Positions 12,065 to 23,600 of a stretch of DNA of 64,000 nucleotides are shown piece by piece. Made by a program: the position numbers and the translations under genes. This DNA comes from Paulownia fortunei (taxonomy: Eukaryota; Streptophyta; Magnoliopsida; Lamiales; Paulowniaceae), in assembly GCA_019321725.1 (NCBI GenBank), contig CM033119.1, positions 744,001-808,000 on the forward strand. Reading direction: 5' to 3'. The notes below the pieces were generated by a model. That model made no database searches and was not told the DNA's origin. It was given only the letters and a program-made list of their open reading frames with translations. How positions within the stretch are numbered: the stretch's first letter is position 1; each line of letters opens with the position of its first letter.

Positions 12065-15000
12065 AGTAGGCATTTAAAAGAACTTTCAGTTGGAAAGTGC
12101 TGCACAGAAGTTTAACTTGTGATTCTCCGTATTCACTTTTCAAGTTCTGGCTTCAGTGCATGGGGACTAATTTTCAATTGTAATTCCAGTATCAAGAATC
12201 TTTTCATTTCAATGTTATATGATGTTGGCAAGATTAACAAAGTGTTAAAACCAGAGTGTGAGTATCCGTGTAGGGCATGTGTGCATGTTAATGTGTGTAA
12301 AACAGAGATATACTCCTTAGTAAAAGTGATAATGGCCGTGTATTCTAATAGCATTTTCCAATATCTCTCTTTTGCTATAATAAGCCAGTTATGATTTTCC
12401 TTGTCAAATTACTGTCTTGGGTTTGTACACTGAATGCTAGTGGATGTCTGTTGACATTCCCAAATTCAGCAAAATTTAGCATGCCCAATGATGCTGTCAG
12501 TTAATATTTCCCATTGACATCCACATCTCATCCAAATACTGCAACTAAATGAAGACAACTAAAATTTTGAAATACAAGTTAAACTGTTATTTAAGCATCT
12601 TTTACCTTGGAACATGATTAATTGAAATAAAAAAAATCTAAAAATCTTACCTAGAAGTGCATAGTCACTGTTCCTCTATACGATGAGCCATAGATTAAAT
12701 TTGCATTTAGAAATGACTTTATGCCATTGCACTTCATATCCTAGGTCTGTATGCATGTGGTTGCTTTATTTCCACAAATCCTGCTCCATTCATAGCCAAT
12801 GGGATCCTATGTTGTTCCAAAGTTGGTTGATCATTTATTATTGGGATAAGTGACAATATTTTAATTTTGCCCTTTTTTTATTATTTGTTTTTTATTTTTT
12901 ATTTTTTATTTTTTTTGCAGCAAGTTTGGGGATATTTTTGATGAGGAATTCTTCATATATGCACTGAGAAATCATGTTAATGTGATTAGAGAACTTCCAG
13001 AAGATATACTCCAACAATTTGATAATAATATAAGCAACATAGTGAATTTGAGAGTAAAAGCATGGTCGAGCCCAACCTACTATCTTGAAAAGGTTCTACC
13101 AAAGCTGGTGGAGTTGAAGTACTGATCTCTCACCTTTTCTGTTTCAATTATCTGTTTGCTGTCTATGTTATAAAAACATGTCTGTTATGTTTGAGATGCG
13201 ATCTTACACTGTGACTATTACTTAAAATGTAGTTGGCTGGATTTTGCAACTTACTGTCATTATGAATTCCCGTTTACTCATACTTGTAAATATTGCACTT
13301 GTTGAATCATACAGTCCGATTAGAATACCAGCTGTCATATATTATCTGTATCCTTCCTAGTAGAATACCTTAGATGTGTTCCACATGTGGCTAAGATCTG
13401 TTTCATGTTTATATATCAGCCTTACCTATTCTTTTTTTGTCCCCTTAGCATGCATTCAGTCATATGTGTTCACCATTGGCCTAAAGTTTAGCGCAATACA
13501 GTATGATATGCAGATGTGTATTAATTTTGGCTTTGCCCAGGAAAATGAACTTTTCATATTTCTTATCAGAGAATATCATTGATGGGACAAATCCCTAGGT
13601 TGCCATCCTTTTTCATTGAAGAACAAAATTAATGTGTTAATTGAACAGTTCTTTGATACTTTCAGTTATTCTCCGTATATAATTCCAATTTTTCTTCAGT
13701 TGTTGTTCTTGATGTATGAGAACACATACATTTTTGCTTGATAACCATTAGAATGAAAGATATTTCATGACGAACTGTTTTTAATGATTGTGGGGCAGGG
13801 CTGTCCGCATTGCGCCTTTCTCTAACAGATTGGCTCATGCAGTTCCTCCATATGTCCAAGGGCTTCGATGCCTGTGCAATTTTGAGGCACTTAGGTTTTC
13901 AGAACCCATACGGATGCTAGCTGCTAAGATGGTTGATCGAATGGTTACAAATAGTTCTAAAAGTGGGGGGAGATATGTATCAGTGCATCTCCGATTTGAA
14001 GAGGTAATTTTCTCTCTATCCTTTGCTGTATTTTTGTTGTATATTGCAATTTATTTTACCTACTACAATGTTTGATCTCCCAATGAAGGATATGGTTGCG
14101 TTTTCATGCTGCATATATGATGGAGGTGAAGAAGAAAAGCGTGAGATGGATATTGTTCGGGAAAGAAGTTGGAGAGGAAAATTTCGGAGAAGAGGTAGAG
14201 TAATAAGACCAGGTGCCAATCGTGTGGATGGAAAATGCCCTTTAACACCACTGGAGGTATGATAGAGAGTCATAAAGACCCTACTTTTTGCTTCCTTTTG
14301 CATCTTGTGGTTGTATGGGAACTCACTTCTCCTTGTACTCATGATACCTGGAGATTTTATTTTATTTTTTGAAATATGTTGTACTTTATATTCCTTCATC
14401 TATTTTTTCAGGGAAAAAGGTGCATTTTGAATTAAAGTTTTGACCATAGAGTTTATTTTAGATTTTGACTGTCTTTGCAGTCTGTCATGTTGCAGAGATA
14501 CTGAAATTGAAGTCGCTGTCATTCCTAATAATCTAAACTGCCATAAAGGCAAGTTTTACCAGTTTGAACAATACAGAGTTTAAGGTCTGAAAAATTATCT
14601 TAATCAACAGACAGTGGCTACTAAGTGATAAGTTGTATCAGATATCTTATGCAAATAAATTAAACAGTAATTAGCAGTTAATGCTGACTTGTGGATATCT
14701 ATAAAAAAGATGGCAACCTAAATTAATTATTACCATTTACCATGAAGTTATGAAGAAGAGTCAGATGCAAAACTATTTATTTTTAAGATGCTGAGCCACT
14801 AGCTACTGATCTAATTGTCAATTTAGATGGAAGTGCTCTAGTTTATGGCAGAGCACTCTGCTGAAGTAGTACAACCATGTTTTAAACCATGTGGTCTTGC
14901 AATTGCTTTAGCTTTGCCAATAGATTCACATGATCTTTGAATTTTTGCTCTACATGTGAACTGTAGTTTGAGAATCTGATTTTTATTCGCTTTATTATGT

Positions 15001-16318
15001 GGTGAAAGTATTGTCATCACAACTTATTAGTTGCTGATTTAATCCTTTTCTTCTTTATTTTCTCTAATTTACTCTGTTTTTCTTTCTGACGTGAATTCTA
15101 GATATTTCACAAAGATGGTATGGCTAATGGGGAAGTATATTGGATATTAAAAGTGGTTATCAGATTTGATAGTTTTGTTGTATTCTGCAGGTCGGAATGA
15201 TGCTTAGGGGCATGGGATTTGATAACAACACTTCTCTGTATGTTGCTGCTGGAAAAATTTACAAAGTGGAGAAGCATATGGCTCCCCTAAAACAGATGTT
15301 TCCAGGTCTAGAAACAAAGGAAACACTGGCCCCCCTGGAAGAACTTACTCCATTTATGGTAAAGTTTTAAAGCTCTACATGCAGAATTATAGTTCTTACT
15401 TTCAGGATGTTAAAGGCAACATAATTATCATGTTATTCAGGGCCATTCATCAAGGTTGGCAGCTCTAGACTATACAGTTTGTCTACATAGTGAAGTTTTT
15501 GTTACCACTCAGGGTGGTAATTTTCCCCATTTCTTGGTGGGGCACAGACGCTACTTTTACGAAGGACACGCCAAAACAATAAAACCTGATAAGAGGAAGT
15601 TAGCTCAATTATTTGATAGACCAAGTATCAGGTAACCTGCACACATCTTTATACAACTTTCAGTTGCTTTAACTGCTAATTATGCTTTTCGATCTACTGT
15701 AAAATCAGGTAACCTGCACACATCTTTATACAACTTTCAGTTGCTTTAACTGCTAAATATGCTTTTCGATCTACTGTATCAAAGAAAATCTGTCTTCTTC
15801 CTGTTACTTGTGAGATGGTCTGCGAACAAAACATCAGAAGTGTGCCAATGTTCACATATCCATCCCCGTAATGTGGCAAAGGGGTCTTTAAAGTAAACTT
15901 TGGAGAGTTCATTCTGAGACTTGAATAAACATAAAATGTTTGAAAAGGGATATGATGAATTCAATTCAAGTTTTCGTGTGCAGTCAACCATTCAGATTCA
16001 TGCACCTGTAAAGTACAATAATCCTTCAACTGCATGTAATAATTCACACAAAACAGCACGACGCACGTCTGCTGGCCAAACCAATCAAAGTTCCTCCGGT
16101 GTATGCACCAAATATTGACTACTTACTTTCTTTACATATATATTTGCAGATGGCAAGACTTTAAACGCCAATTGCAGGATATGCTTCATCATAATGATGT
16201 GAAGGGGAGCGAGCTGAGAAAGCCCAGTAACTCCCTCTACATGTACCCCATGCCAGATTGCATGTGTAGAAAATCAGATGCTAGAATCGAGTACAGTAAC
16301 ACGACGAAAACTACCTAG
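7536..16318 (+). CDS. O-fucosyltransferase-family protein (DUF246/GT106-like), ten exons
   Basis: Coding exons are 7536-7955, 8806-8878, 9278-9354, 11614-11702, 12921-13118, 13799-14003, 14089-14256, 15191-15358, 15441-15631 and 16150-16318. The phases join to 585 residues. The protein looks like a type II Golgi enzyme: a Ser/Gly-rich cytoplasmic tail (1-74), one membrane segment (about 75-97), then a lumenal catalytic domain. Family hallmarks are [83 protein letters not shown] and a C-terminal [14 protein letters not shown] motif. These plant proteins are predicted to transfer fucose or related sugars to proteins or wall glycans; the exact acceptor is unknown. Oddities are a 2.26-kb third intron carrying a foldback element and a duplicated donor site at intron 9. 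All motifs are intact, so I read it as functional. Confidence 0.93.
9534..10863. mobile_element. Foldback/MITE-like element in intron 3
   Basis: The ends at about 9534-9597 and 10799-10863 are imperfect inverted repeats sharing long identical blocks, for example AATAGCTAAATTACC and CTTTCATAATTAC. They lie entirely inside intron 3 of the O-fucosyltransferase-like gene, and no transposase is seen between them. The interior holds a pyrimidine-rich then strongly purine-rich block, plus a second repeat-like start near 10610 (ATTACAAAAACACCCCTTC). A target duplication could not be defined with confidence, so the exact ends and superfamily are open. Confidence 0.6.
9985..10412 (+). repeat. Pyrimidine-rich block followed by purine-rich block
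   Basis: From about 9985 to 10072 the plus strand is almost all T and C. From about 10073 to 10412 it is dominated by G and A with very few C (GGAAGAGAGAGG-type phrases). The strand switch is abrupt. It lies inside the intron 3 foldback element, and its apparent antisense reading frame is a composition effect. Confidence 0.7.
12018..12059 (+). repeat. (CT)n microsatellite in an intron
   Basis: About 21 uninterrupted CT units lie in intron 4 of the O-fucosyltransferase-like gene. It is a pure dinucleotide run and probably length-variable. Confidence 0.95.
15627..15780 (+). repeat. 77-bp tandem duplication containing a splice donor
   Basis: Two near-identical 77-bp units (15627-15703 and 15704-15780) lie head to tail. 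Each begins with ATCAGGTAACC, the end of exon 9 and its GT donor, so intron 9 has two copies of the same donor 77 bp apart (GT at 15632 and 15709). The units differ at only about one base (CTAATTATG against CTAAATATG). The upstream donor keeps the frame. Use of the downstream one reads into TAA at once. Confidence 0.9.
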
Positions 16319-17794
16319 TTTGAGCACGCATAGTTTTTATAGGTGTTAACTAGCTCATATAGTTGTAACATTCATATAGCATTCAATTAACTGATATAGC
16401 TGTAACATTTATATAGCATTCAATTGTGTAGCATTGATATAACAATTCTTTCCCCTTCAAGGTTCTTGTCCTTTGAATCAGTCGCTTGTGCTGCATCGAT
16501 TAACAGCTTTGTAATAGATACAATTTTTCTATATGGTAATGGAAAACATTCTTTGTGGAGGGATCTTGTTTGAGGATTCAGTTTGGAAACCTTGAAGATG
16601 AAAATGGTGTGCCAAACTATGGATATTGTCTGTCAATGGCCCCAAGCTATATTATCATCAACAATTCAAGATCTAAACTTGGAATTTTCTTTCTAGGACA
16701 AGTTTGATCTCTGACGATCTCTTACAGGTTGAAGATTTACCATAATTTAAGAAGAGAAAGCACTTTCATTTTGGAAGGGACAAAAAACCAATTATATGAA
16801 GTGTTGGCCCATGTTACATCAACTGTTCAATAATTCAACCTACAGGCAACACCAAGTCTTAAAAAATTGAAATGATAACAAAGACTTGTGGCTCTGAAAA
16901 AACAATCTATACAAAGCAAACTGGTACAAAGTTCAAAAACCTTAAACTGAAAACAATGTGATTCTAAATGCTCTTGGATAATTAGGTTGCCTTTTTCAAT
17001 TTGAGGGACTTTGGAAATAATTTGTTCGTTCAACTTGTACAAATTTTTCGACCGACATTAACATTTTTCAACAATATGTTTTTATATTGTTGAACTTATT
17101 TATCAAAATCCGGTTGCCCAAAATAGTTCCCCCCATGGCCACCCCATTATTAGGCAGATGAACAAAACCCATGTGGGAACAACTATCTTTAATGCTAATT
17201 AACTGAATAATCACTTTATGATGTAAAATTGTCCAAGAACACACACACACACATATATAGATACACTTATTTGTATATATATGTGAATTAAAAAAGAGAG
17301 AGAGCCCACAGCATAAGGCCAACTGATCTGTTAAAGTGTACCTACTTACTAAATCCAACCCCATCCATTAACTACTTGTCTTTCTCACCAACTTGTCAAA
17401 TACCACCCCCGTCCTCACGCCCCACGCCCAACCCGGGTCTTTATTTATTTTTGTTACAAACCCTCCAAACTACTGGCTACTCACCCTCTTTAATTTCTCC
17501 TACTCCTCTCTTTCAAGTTTCATCATCCATTGCCAATCTCCCACTCCCACCCCCACCCCCACCCCATCCCAATACACATATATATCATCTTTTCCATTTC
17601 TCTCAATATATGTAACCGCTCTCTTTCTCTCTTTTTCTTTCATTTCTATCTCAATCATCCATCAGATACATATTATTAGCAAGAAAAAGGAAATAAACAG
17701 CACAAGGGGTGCTTAGTTTTATATCAGTCTTCTTGTTCATTCTATAATACTCCTACCACATAAGTAAATTTTCAAGAAAAAAAGATTTTAAGCC
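16319..17794. other. Spacer between O-FucT-like and MYB genes
   Basis: About 1.5 kb. Near 16340-16440 there are near-repeats of 'ATATAGCTGTAACATT(C/T)ATATAGCATTCAATT' in the 3' UTR of the upstream gene. An (AC)n/(TA)n tract is at 17239-17282. The last 400 bp are C/T-rich, as for a MYB leader and proximal promoter. No additional gene is seen. Confidence 0.6.
17539..17570 (+). promoter_or_regulatory. C-run tract (i-motif / G-quadruplex candidate) upstream of MYB
   Basis: Six runs of three to five C separated by one to three bases lie 225-256 bp before the MYB ATG. The complementary strand fits a four-or-more G-run quadruplex pattern with short loops. Any regulatory effect is inferred. Confidence 0.6.
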
Positions 17795-19364
17795 ATGGGG
17801 CGGTCCCCTTGCTGTGAAAAAGCTCACACCAATAAAGGTGCTTGGACTAAAGAAGAAGACCAGCGCCTCATCAATTACATCCGTGCTCATGGTGAGGGCT
17901 GCTGGCGTTCCCTCCCCAAAGCTGCAGGTACAATTACTTTATGCATGTCTCTGTATGTGAATGAAATTTATAAGAAAAGTTTCTGGTTAATTTGTTTGAG
18001 TTTATTTAACTAATTATTATTATTTTATGTTATAGGTTTGCTTAGGTGTGGCAAGAGTTGCAGATTGAGGTGGATAAACTACTTGAGGCCTGACCTCAAG
18101 AGAGGCAATTTCACTGAAGAAGAAGATGAGATCATTATCAAACTTCATAGTCTGCTTGGAAATAAGTATGCCCTTTTCCTTGTGCATTTTTCTTGATTTT
18201 TTGAAGCTTTTCGGTTGGGGGAGAAAAAGTGATGTAATATGAATATGGCCATGTAACAATTTGTACTTGCCTCTCTCTTGGACCGCAGCAATAATTCTAT
18301 TAGCATTAAAAAGTAAATCCTTAGCTTAATTTTAGTTGTTGATTGATTATTTGTTTAAACTGATTGATGGCAAGCAAGGTGTTATTTTATTAAGGAATTA
18401 GATGTCTGTTTTATCCTTTTCTTTCTCCCTTGGTTGGTTCTGCAACTAGACAAGAGTAAAAACAAGCAAAGAGTAAATTCAAGAATCAAGATTTATAGCC
18501 ACATTTTTGTCAGTAAATTAGACAGAAGACCAGATTTTGAACATTTCCCTCAGTTCTTGTCGGCAATACTTCAAGAAACAAATCTTCTTCTTCTTCTTCT
18601 TCCCTTTTTTTCATTTTTGGTTTTTGCTTGTTTGTAATAAAATGCAACATTTCTTTTCACTTTTACTGCTGTTAAAAAAAAAAAACAATTTGCTAATATT
18701 TCAGCTGGAAATTTTTCGCAGATGGTCTTTGATAGCTGGAAGATTGCCTGGAAGAACAGACAATGAGATCAAGAATTACTGGAACACACACATTAAACGC
18801 AAGCTTATTAGCCGTGGCATAGACCCTCAAACCCACCGTCCACTCAACTCCACCACCGCCACCGCCACCGGCAGCAGTGGCGGCACCTCCACTCTCGCCT
18901 CCAACGCTTGCCTAGACTTCAGACATTCAACTCCCCCACCTTCAAAAGAAAACACCACATCAATGAATGAGCCCACCAAGAATATTTGCAATATTCCCAC
19001 ACCAGATAACTCATCATCAATTGATAACACCAAATGCAGCAGCAGCACAACGGAGGAGTCCCAACCGCCACCGCCGCAGCAGGAGGAAAACGCCGCCCGT
19101 GCACTTGACTTGGAGTTGTCTATAGGGCTGCCTTCTCAGTCCAAGTATACAAAAAGTGCTGCTTTCAACATATCATCATGGGCTGAGTCAAAGTCTTTCC
19201 ATGACTTCTTGAGGCCGCCGACAGCGGCTGAGGCGGAAACACCACCCACGGCGGCGGCGGCGGTGGTGGCGCAAGCCATGTGCTTTTGTTGGCAGATGGG
19301 TTTTAAGAAGGGCCAGTTGTGTAGCAATTGCCAATCTTGCAATGGCTTATACAGATATTGCTGA
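17795..19364 (+). CDS. R2R3-MYB subgroup 4 repressor (MYB4/MYB308-like)
   Basis: Exons 17795-17927, 18036-18165 and 18722-19364 give 301 residues, with the two intron positions usual for plant R2R3-MYBs. R2 lies at about 14-61 and R3 at about 67-112, with regularly spaced Trp (Ile replacing the first Trp in R3 is not resolved here). After the MYB domain come the subgroup-4 C1 motif ([14 protein letters not shown]), an EAR repression motif LDLELSIGL (216-224), and a C-terminal Cys cluster CFC-x10-CSNC (275-291) matching the subgroup-4 zinc-finger-like motif. Known members repress phenylpropanoid and lignin genes in the nucleus. The bHLH-interaction motif in R3 reads [10 protein letters not shown] where family members usually have ELIIK, a conservative Leu to Ile change. 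The linker is Thr/Ser/Pro-rich with Ala-rich and Pro-rich runs. It appears intact. Confidence 0.95.
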
Positions 19365-20646
19365 CTGTTACTCGTAGAATTTTTAGGTTTAGATATTAAT
19401 TTCAATCACTTTTTTCTTTTCTTTTTCTTCTTTTTCCTCTCTTTTTTTTGGAATTAAACCTAAATGTAATCACTCAAAAATTATGAATATGATCTTGAAA
19501 CAAGTTGATTAGTGATTACTAATCATGTAGTAAAAAATATTGTTTTTCTATCGCCTTCTCTTTTTTTTTTTTTTTTTCAAGTTCTTTTGTGTGTGCTTTT
19601 GTTTTATTTAGATTTTTTTTTTATTTTGAAAATGAAGTTTATAAAAGAAAATAGTATATAGTTATTTCATAAGAAAAGTCAAAATATTTGGGCTAAGTAA
19701 ACAAGAGAAAATTAATTAGAAATTGACACAAGGTGTTAATTTACAATATTGTTGTAGTCAACCTTTACAAATTAATATATGAAATAGTTTTACAAACAAA
19801 GTAGGGTGGTTAACAATACATTTGCATAAAACCTTTGTACAAGCCTCATAATTTTATAATCCCAATAAAACTTGAAAAATAAAATGATTGAATTATATAT
19901 AAAAAAAAAAAGTGGATACCCTTAATATTCTTTTTGCCATCCTTATAAATAACGAAAAATAAAATTATTTAACTATAAGAAAAAATTATTCGGTGATCAA
20001 TGATTTTTAAAAGTTTTATGTGGTTAGATTCATCTTTTCTTGAAATTAGGATGGAGTTTATACATGTACGGGGAATAATTATTTCTCCAGAGGATATGAT
20101 TTGGCTAATCACATGGCTTATGGTTTTAATTATTACATGGTCGGTCGAAATACGAATTTAAAAAAGCCATTAATTCTGACCCGCGTTAAACCTTGATGCA
20201 AAAAAATTATTTTAATTAGTGGTAGTGGATTATAATCTACCGATATTTAAATAAGCAAAAGTCAATGGAGAGTGAATTATATAATCAAAATTAAATCAAG
20301 CTTTTATATTTGTGTGACACAATTATTTATGAACTTTGGAGGGTTTTTTTATTTAAATATGAATTAATAAATTTATTTTCTGTTATTAAGGTCTTGTTTA
20401 AGTAATTGACCTTTAATTAGGATTTAGCTGCGGATAAGAAGCTGTTTTCCAATAAATTCCGTGAACATAACAATCACGCATGTTCTTTTCGTGACTCAAT
20501 AATCACATATCCATTTATGTTCACTTATAAAAAAATTATGATTCAAATTTAGGCAGCTGAAAATTTTGACATTTTTTAAATTATAAAATTGATGGCCGAA
20601 GAATCAACATTTTGATTCGTGATGTCATAATAATGCAATCTTTCCT

Positions 20647-20684
<38 letters not shown>
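20647..20684 (+). repeat. (AC)n(AT)n compound microsatellite
   Basis: About 11 AC units run directly into about 8 AT units. Confidence 0.95.
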
Positions 20685-23600
20685 GATTTCTAAAATTTTA
20701 ATTTTATTAATTAGAAGAATAAATGAAAATAACTTTTATATATTCAAGAATAAATATTAGATATTATTGCACATTTAAATTTTTGTTTATCTAAATAAAA
20801 ATTTCAATTAGTTGTTGGACAATAAGTTGTTAAATAAATTTAAAAATTTACCATTACGTTTAACATTTGAACGGTGGGACCAAACAATAATGAAGTAATT
20901 TTTTAACTAATGATTAGGTTTTAGGTATAAACTAACTCAAAATGAACACCTCTATGATCAGTTAATTTGCTAAGTCCAGCTAAGTTTTTAATCATTACCT
21001 ACAACAATTATTCAACTAAAAAAGAATTTAATCCTGTGGATTGATAATGCTAAATCATCCACTTTTTATCGGTAAAATATTATTTAATTATATTATTACA
21101 TCAAAATACTAAAAATTAATTTATTATCATAAATAAATGAACGACAAAACTCAGATGAGTTTCGAACCAAAGATATCATACTTTTAGAGTTTTGACAGCT
21201 TATAAATATTGATTTAAAACGCTAAATAATTCAAAACTTTTAACCATTTTTTGTTAAATTAAGGAATTTTCCGGAAATTGAATAAATGAGTATAAAATTA
21301 ATTCTTTTACCAAATTTGGAAAATTAGTTAGTTATATTGTAATATTTAATTAAAACTCAAAATAGCTTGCTCCAAACGGAATTCCATTGTCCAGATCAAA
21401 TGTACAAAAAGACCGTGCAACCCGTATTTGTTGTAGTCCAACCTTATTATAGTGTTACACGGTGATGTTTTTATTATCTAATACTAGAGTTGGGAATATA
21501 TTGACCTAGTATCAAATCTATGCTTTTGTCATAAAAATCATGTATATGCTGACAGCTTTTGACCCACCCAAATCCAGTCCAATGGAATTTGTTACCATTG
21601 GCAAAAGAAAAATTCTAGTCTTGACTTTGAAAAATGGTAGGATTTTGGCTATTGGGTGTTCAAGAATTTGTCTTGATTACAAAGATTATACTTATCTAGG
21701 ACATAAAAAGGGTCACTTTTAAAAGATGCAACAAATATATAAAGTTTATTTAAGTCTAAAAAGCAAAAAAATAATTCAAATAAATTTTTAATCATCCATA
21801 GAAATAGTGGCCAAAACAAATGAAAAAAAAAATAATTTATAGTAATGTGAGATATGCAGGCATAGAAGAGAGACAAAGACCTAATTTTTCGCCAAATTAC
21901 AGATACAAGAATTCACTTTTACGCATTTGTTGTACATAAAAAAAAAAACAAAACAAAAGCCCTCAATTATTGAAAATAGAGGTACTAAAATGCACATGGT
22001 ATTAGTTGTACTTAGAAATAAAATGTTTTTTTTGGAATCTAGTTCTTGTGCCTATGTTCCGCACAAAATGGCGCATATTCCTCCACCTAAAAATACCTAC
22101 TCACTCAAGATATATACTAATTTATTTGTGTAAAAGTGAAGCTATGTATTTTGAAACTGAGTGCCTAGTGTAATCATAGTTACATTTTGGAAGATTGCCA
22201 TAGAATTTTAGCCCATTAAAGTTCTTGATTAGTTAGTCAATTGTTGTTGCTTGTTACATATTTTTTTGAGTTAAAAAGAAAATAATAATAATAAAGAGGT
22301 GATGAAAGAGCATGTGACATGTTTGGATGGTAGGTAAACGAATCTTTCAAAACTTGCAAAACATAGTATATTAAAAAGTTGGGGAAAAGAAAAGAAGTTT
22401 GGTTAGTTAAAGGTAGGTGGCTGGTGGTGGAGGGGATCTGAACGGATTGGGGAGTCATGTGCACGCATAACTTAAGACTATGGAATCCTACAAAGAATTT
22501 TAGGCCAGCCAAACATTGCCTGTTTTTCAAGCATAATCCAACCACAAGTCATCCTTCATAACCTTTTTGTTTTACTTTTTCTAGTCTGGTAATGTGGAAA
22601 GAGTTATTTCTTTGTGTGTATCTAGCATGTTATTGCTGATATTCTTTTACATTCGGTTCATCTAAAATCATGTGTATCAAATTCAACTTTCATTAGTATT
22701 ATAATTTTAAAAAAGAAAAACAAAAATTAAATAAAAAAAAAAAAGTACTATAATTTAGACTATATGCAACAAATGAGACTTTTCTCTTCTTTTATACTTT
22801 TTATACAAATTATATCATGATTGCAAATGTTATCCTATAAGGATCCAATTTGAGTAATATATTGCTAAAGATTGGTAAGATTGAAGCTTTATGCCAAGAG
22901 GTTTTGGGTTCAGCTTTCACTAATGTGAATGTTAGCCTACTTATATAATAATCTTTTTAATAATATTTGATATCTTGATGTTATGAATAATGTAATTTTT
23001 TTACTTAATTAGTTTTATATTTATATGTTAATAACTCCCCCCACCCCTAGGCTTTTTCCTAAGTCAAGTGACAATCAACATTGTTTGTGTTAGTACTAAA
23101 GAATATAATATTTTTAGTTGTTGATATTTATACAAAGTGAAGGAAGACCTTATTTGTTGTTGTATTGGAAAAATATATTCTTTCTCTCATAATAAATAAA
23201 AAAGGTACTTAGTATTAATGTTTCAAAAAATATATTGTTATTCCTCAAAGTACTCAATTATTATTTTAATTAAATAATTATATATTTTACTATACAATCA
23301 TTTTTTATTTTTTTTAAGAAAAAAAAAAAAGAAATATGGAACTACCTTATTCAATACTTTTTCAGATGCTGACCACAATAAACAATATTTATCTTGAAAT
23401 GCATCATATTATTTTTTTCAAACCAAAGCTATTCTCGTTCTTCACACGCTCCCTAACCCACTACTCACAATACCCCCAAATAATTTCATCAAAATACCAA
23501 AAACAACACCAAACAAATTGAAGTTTTCTTCAGATTTCTCACAATAAAGACAAAGCCAGTAACACACAAACAAAACCTACTACAACAAATGAACATAAAT

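Noticed and set aside
14016..14399. 127-residue reading frame on -
   Set aside because: Antisense to exon 7 of the O-fucosyltransferase-like gene and flanking introns.
17376..17716. Pro-rich frames upstream of the MYB gene
   Set aside because: They are produced by the C-rich leader tract (PPPPPPP-type); overlapping frames and low complexity.
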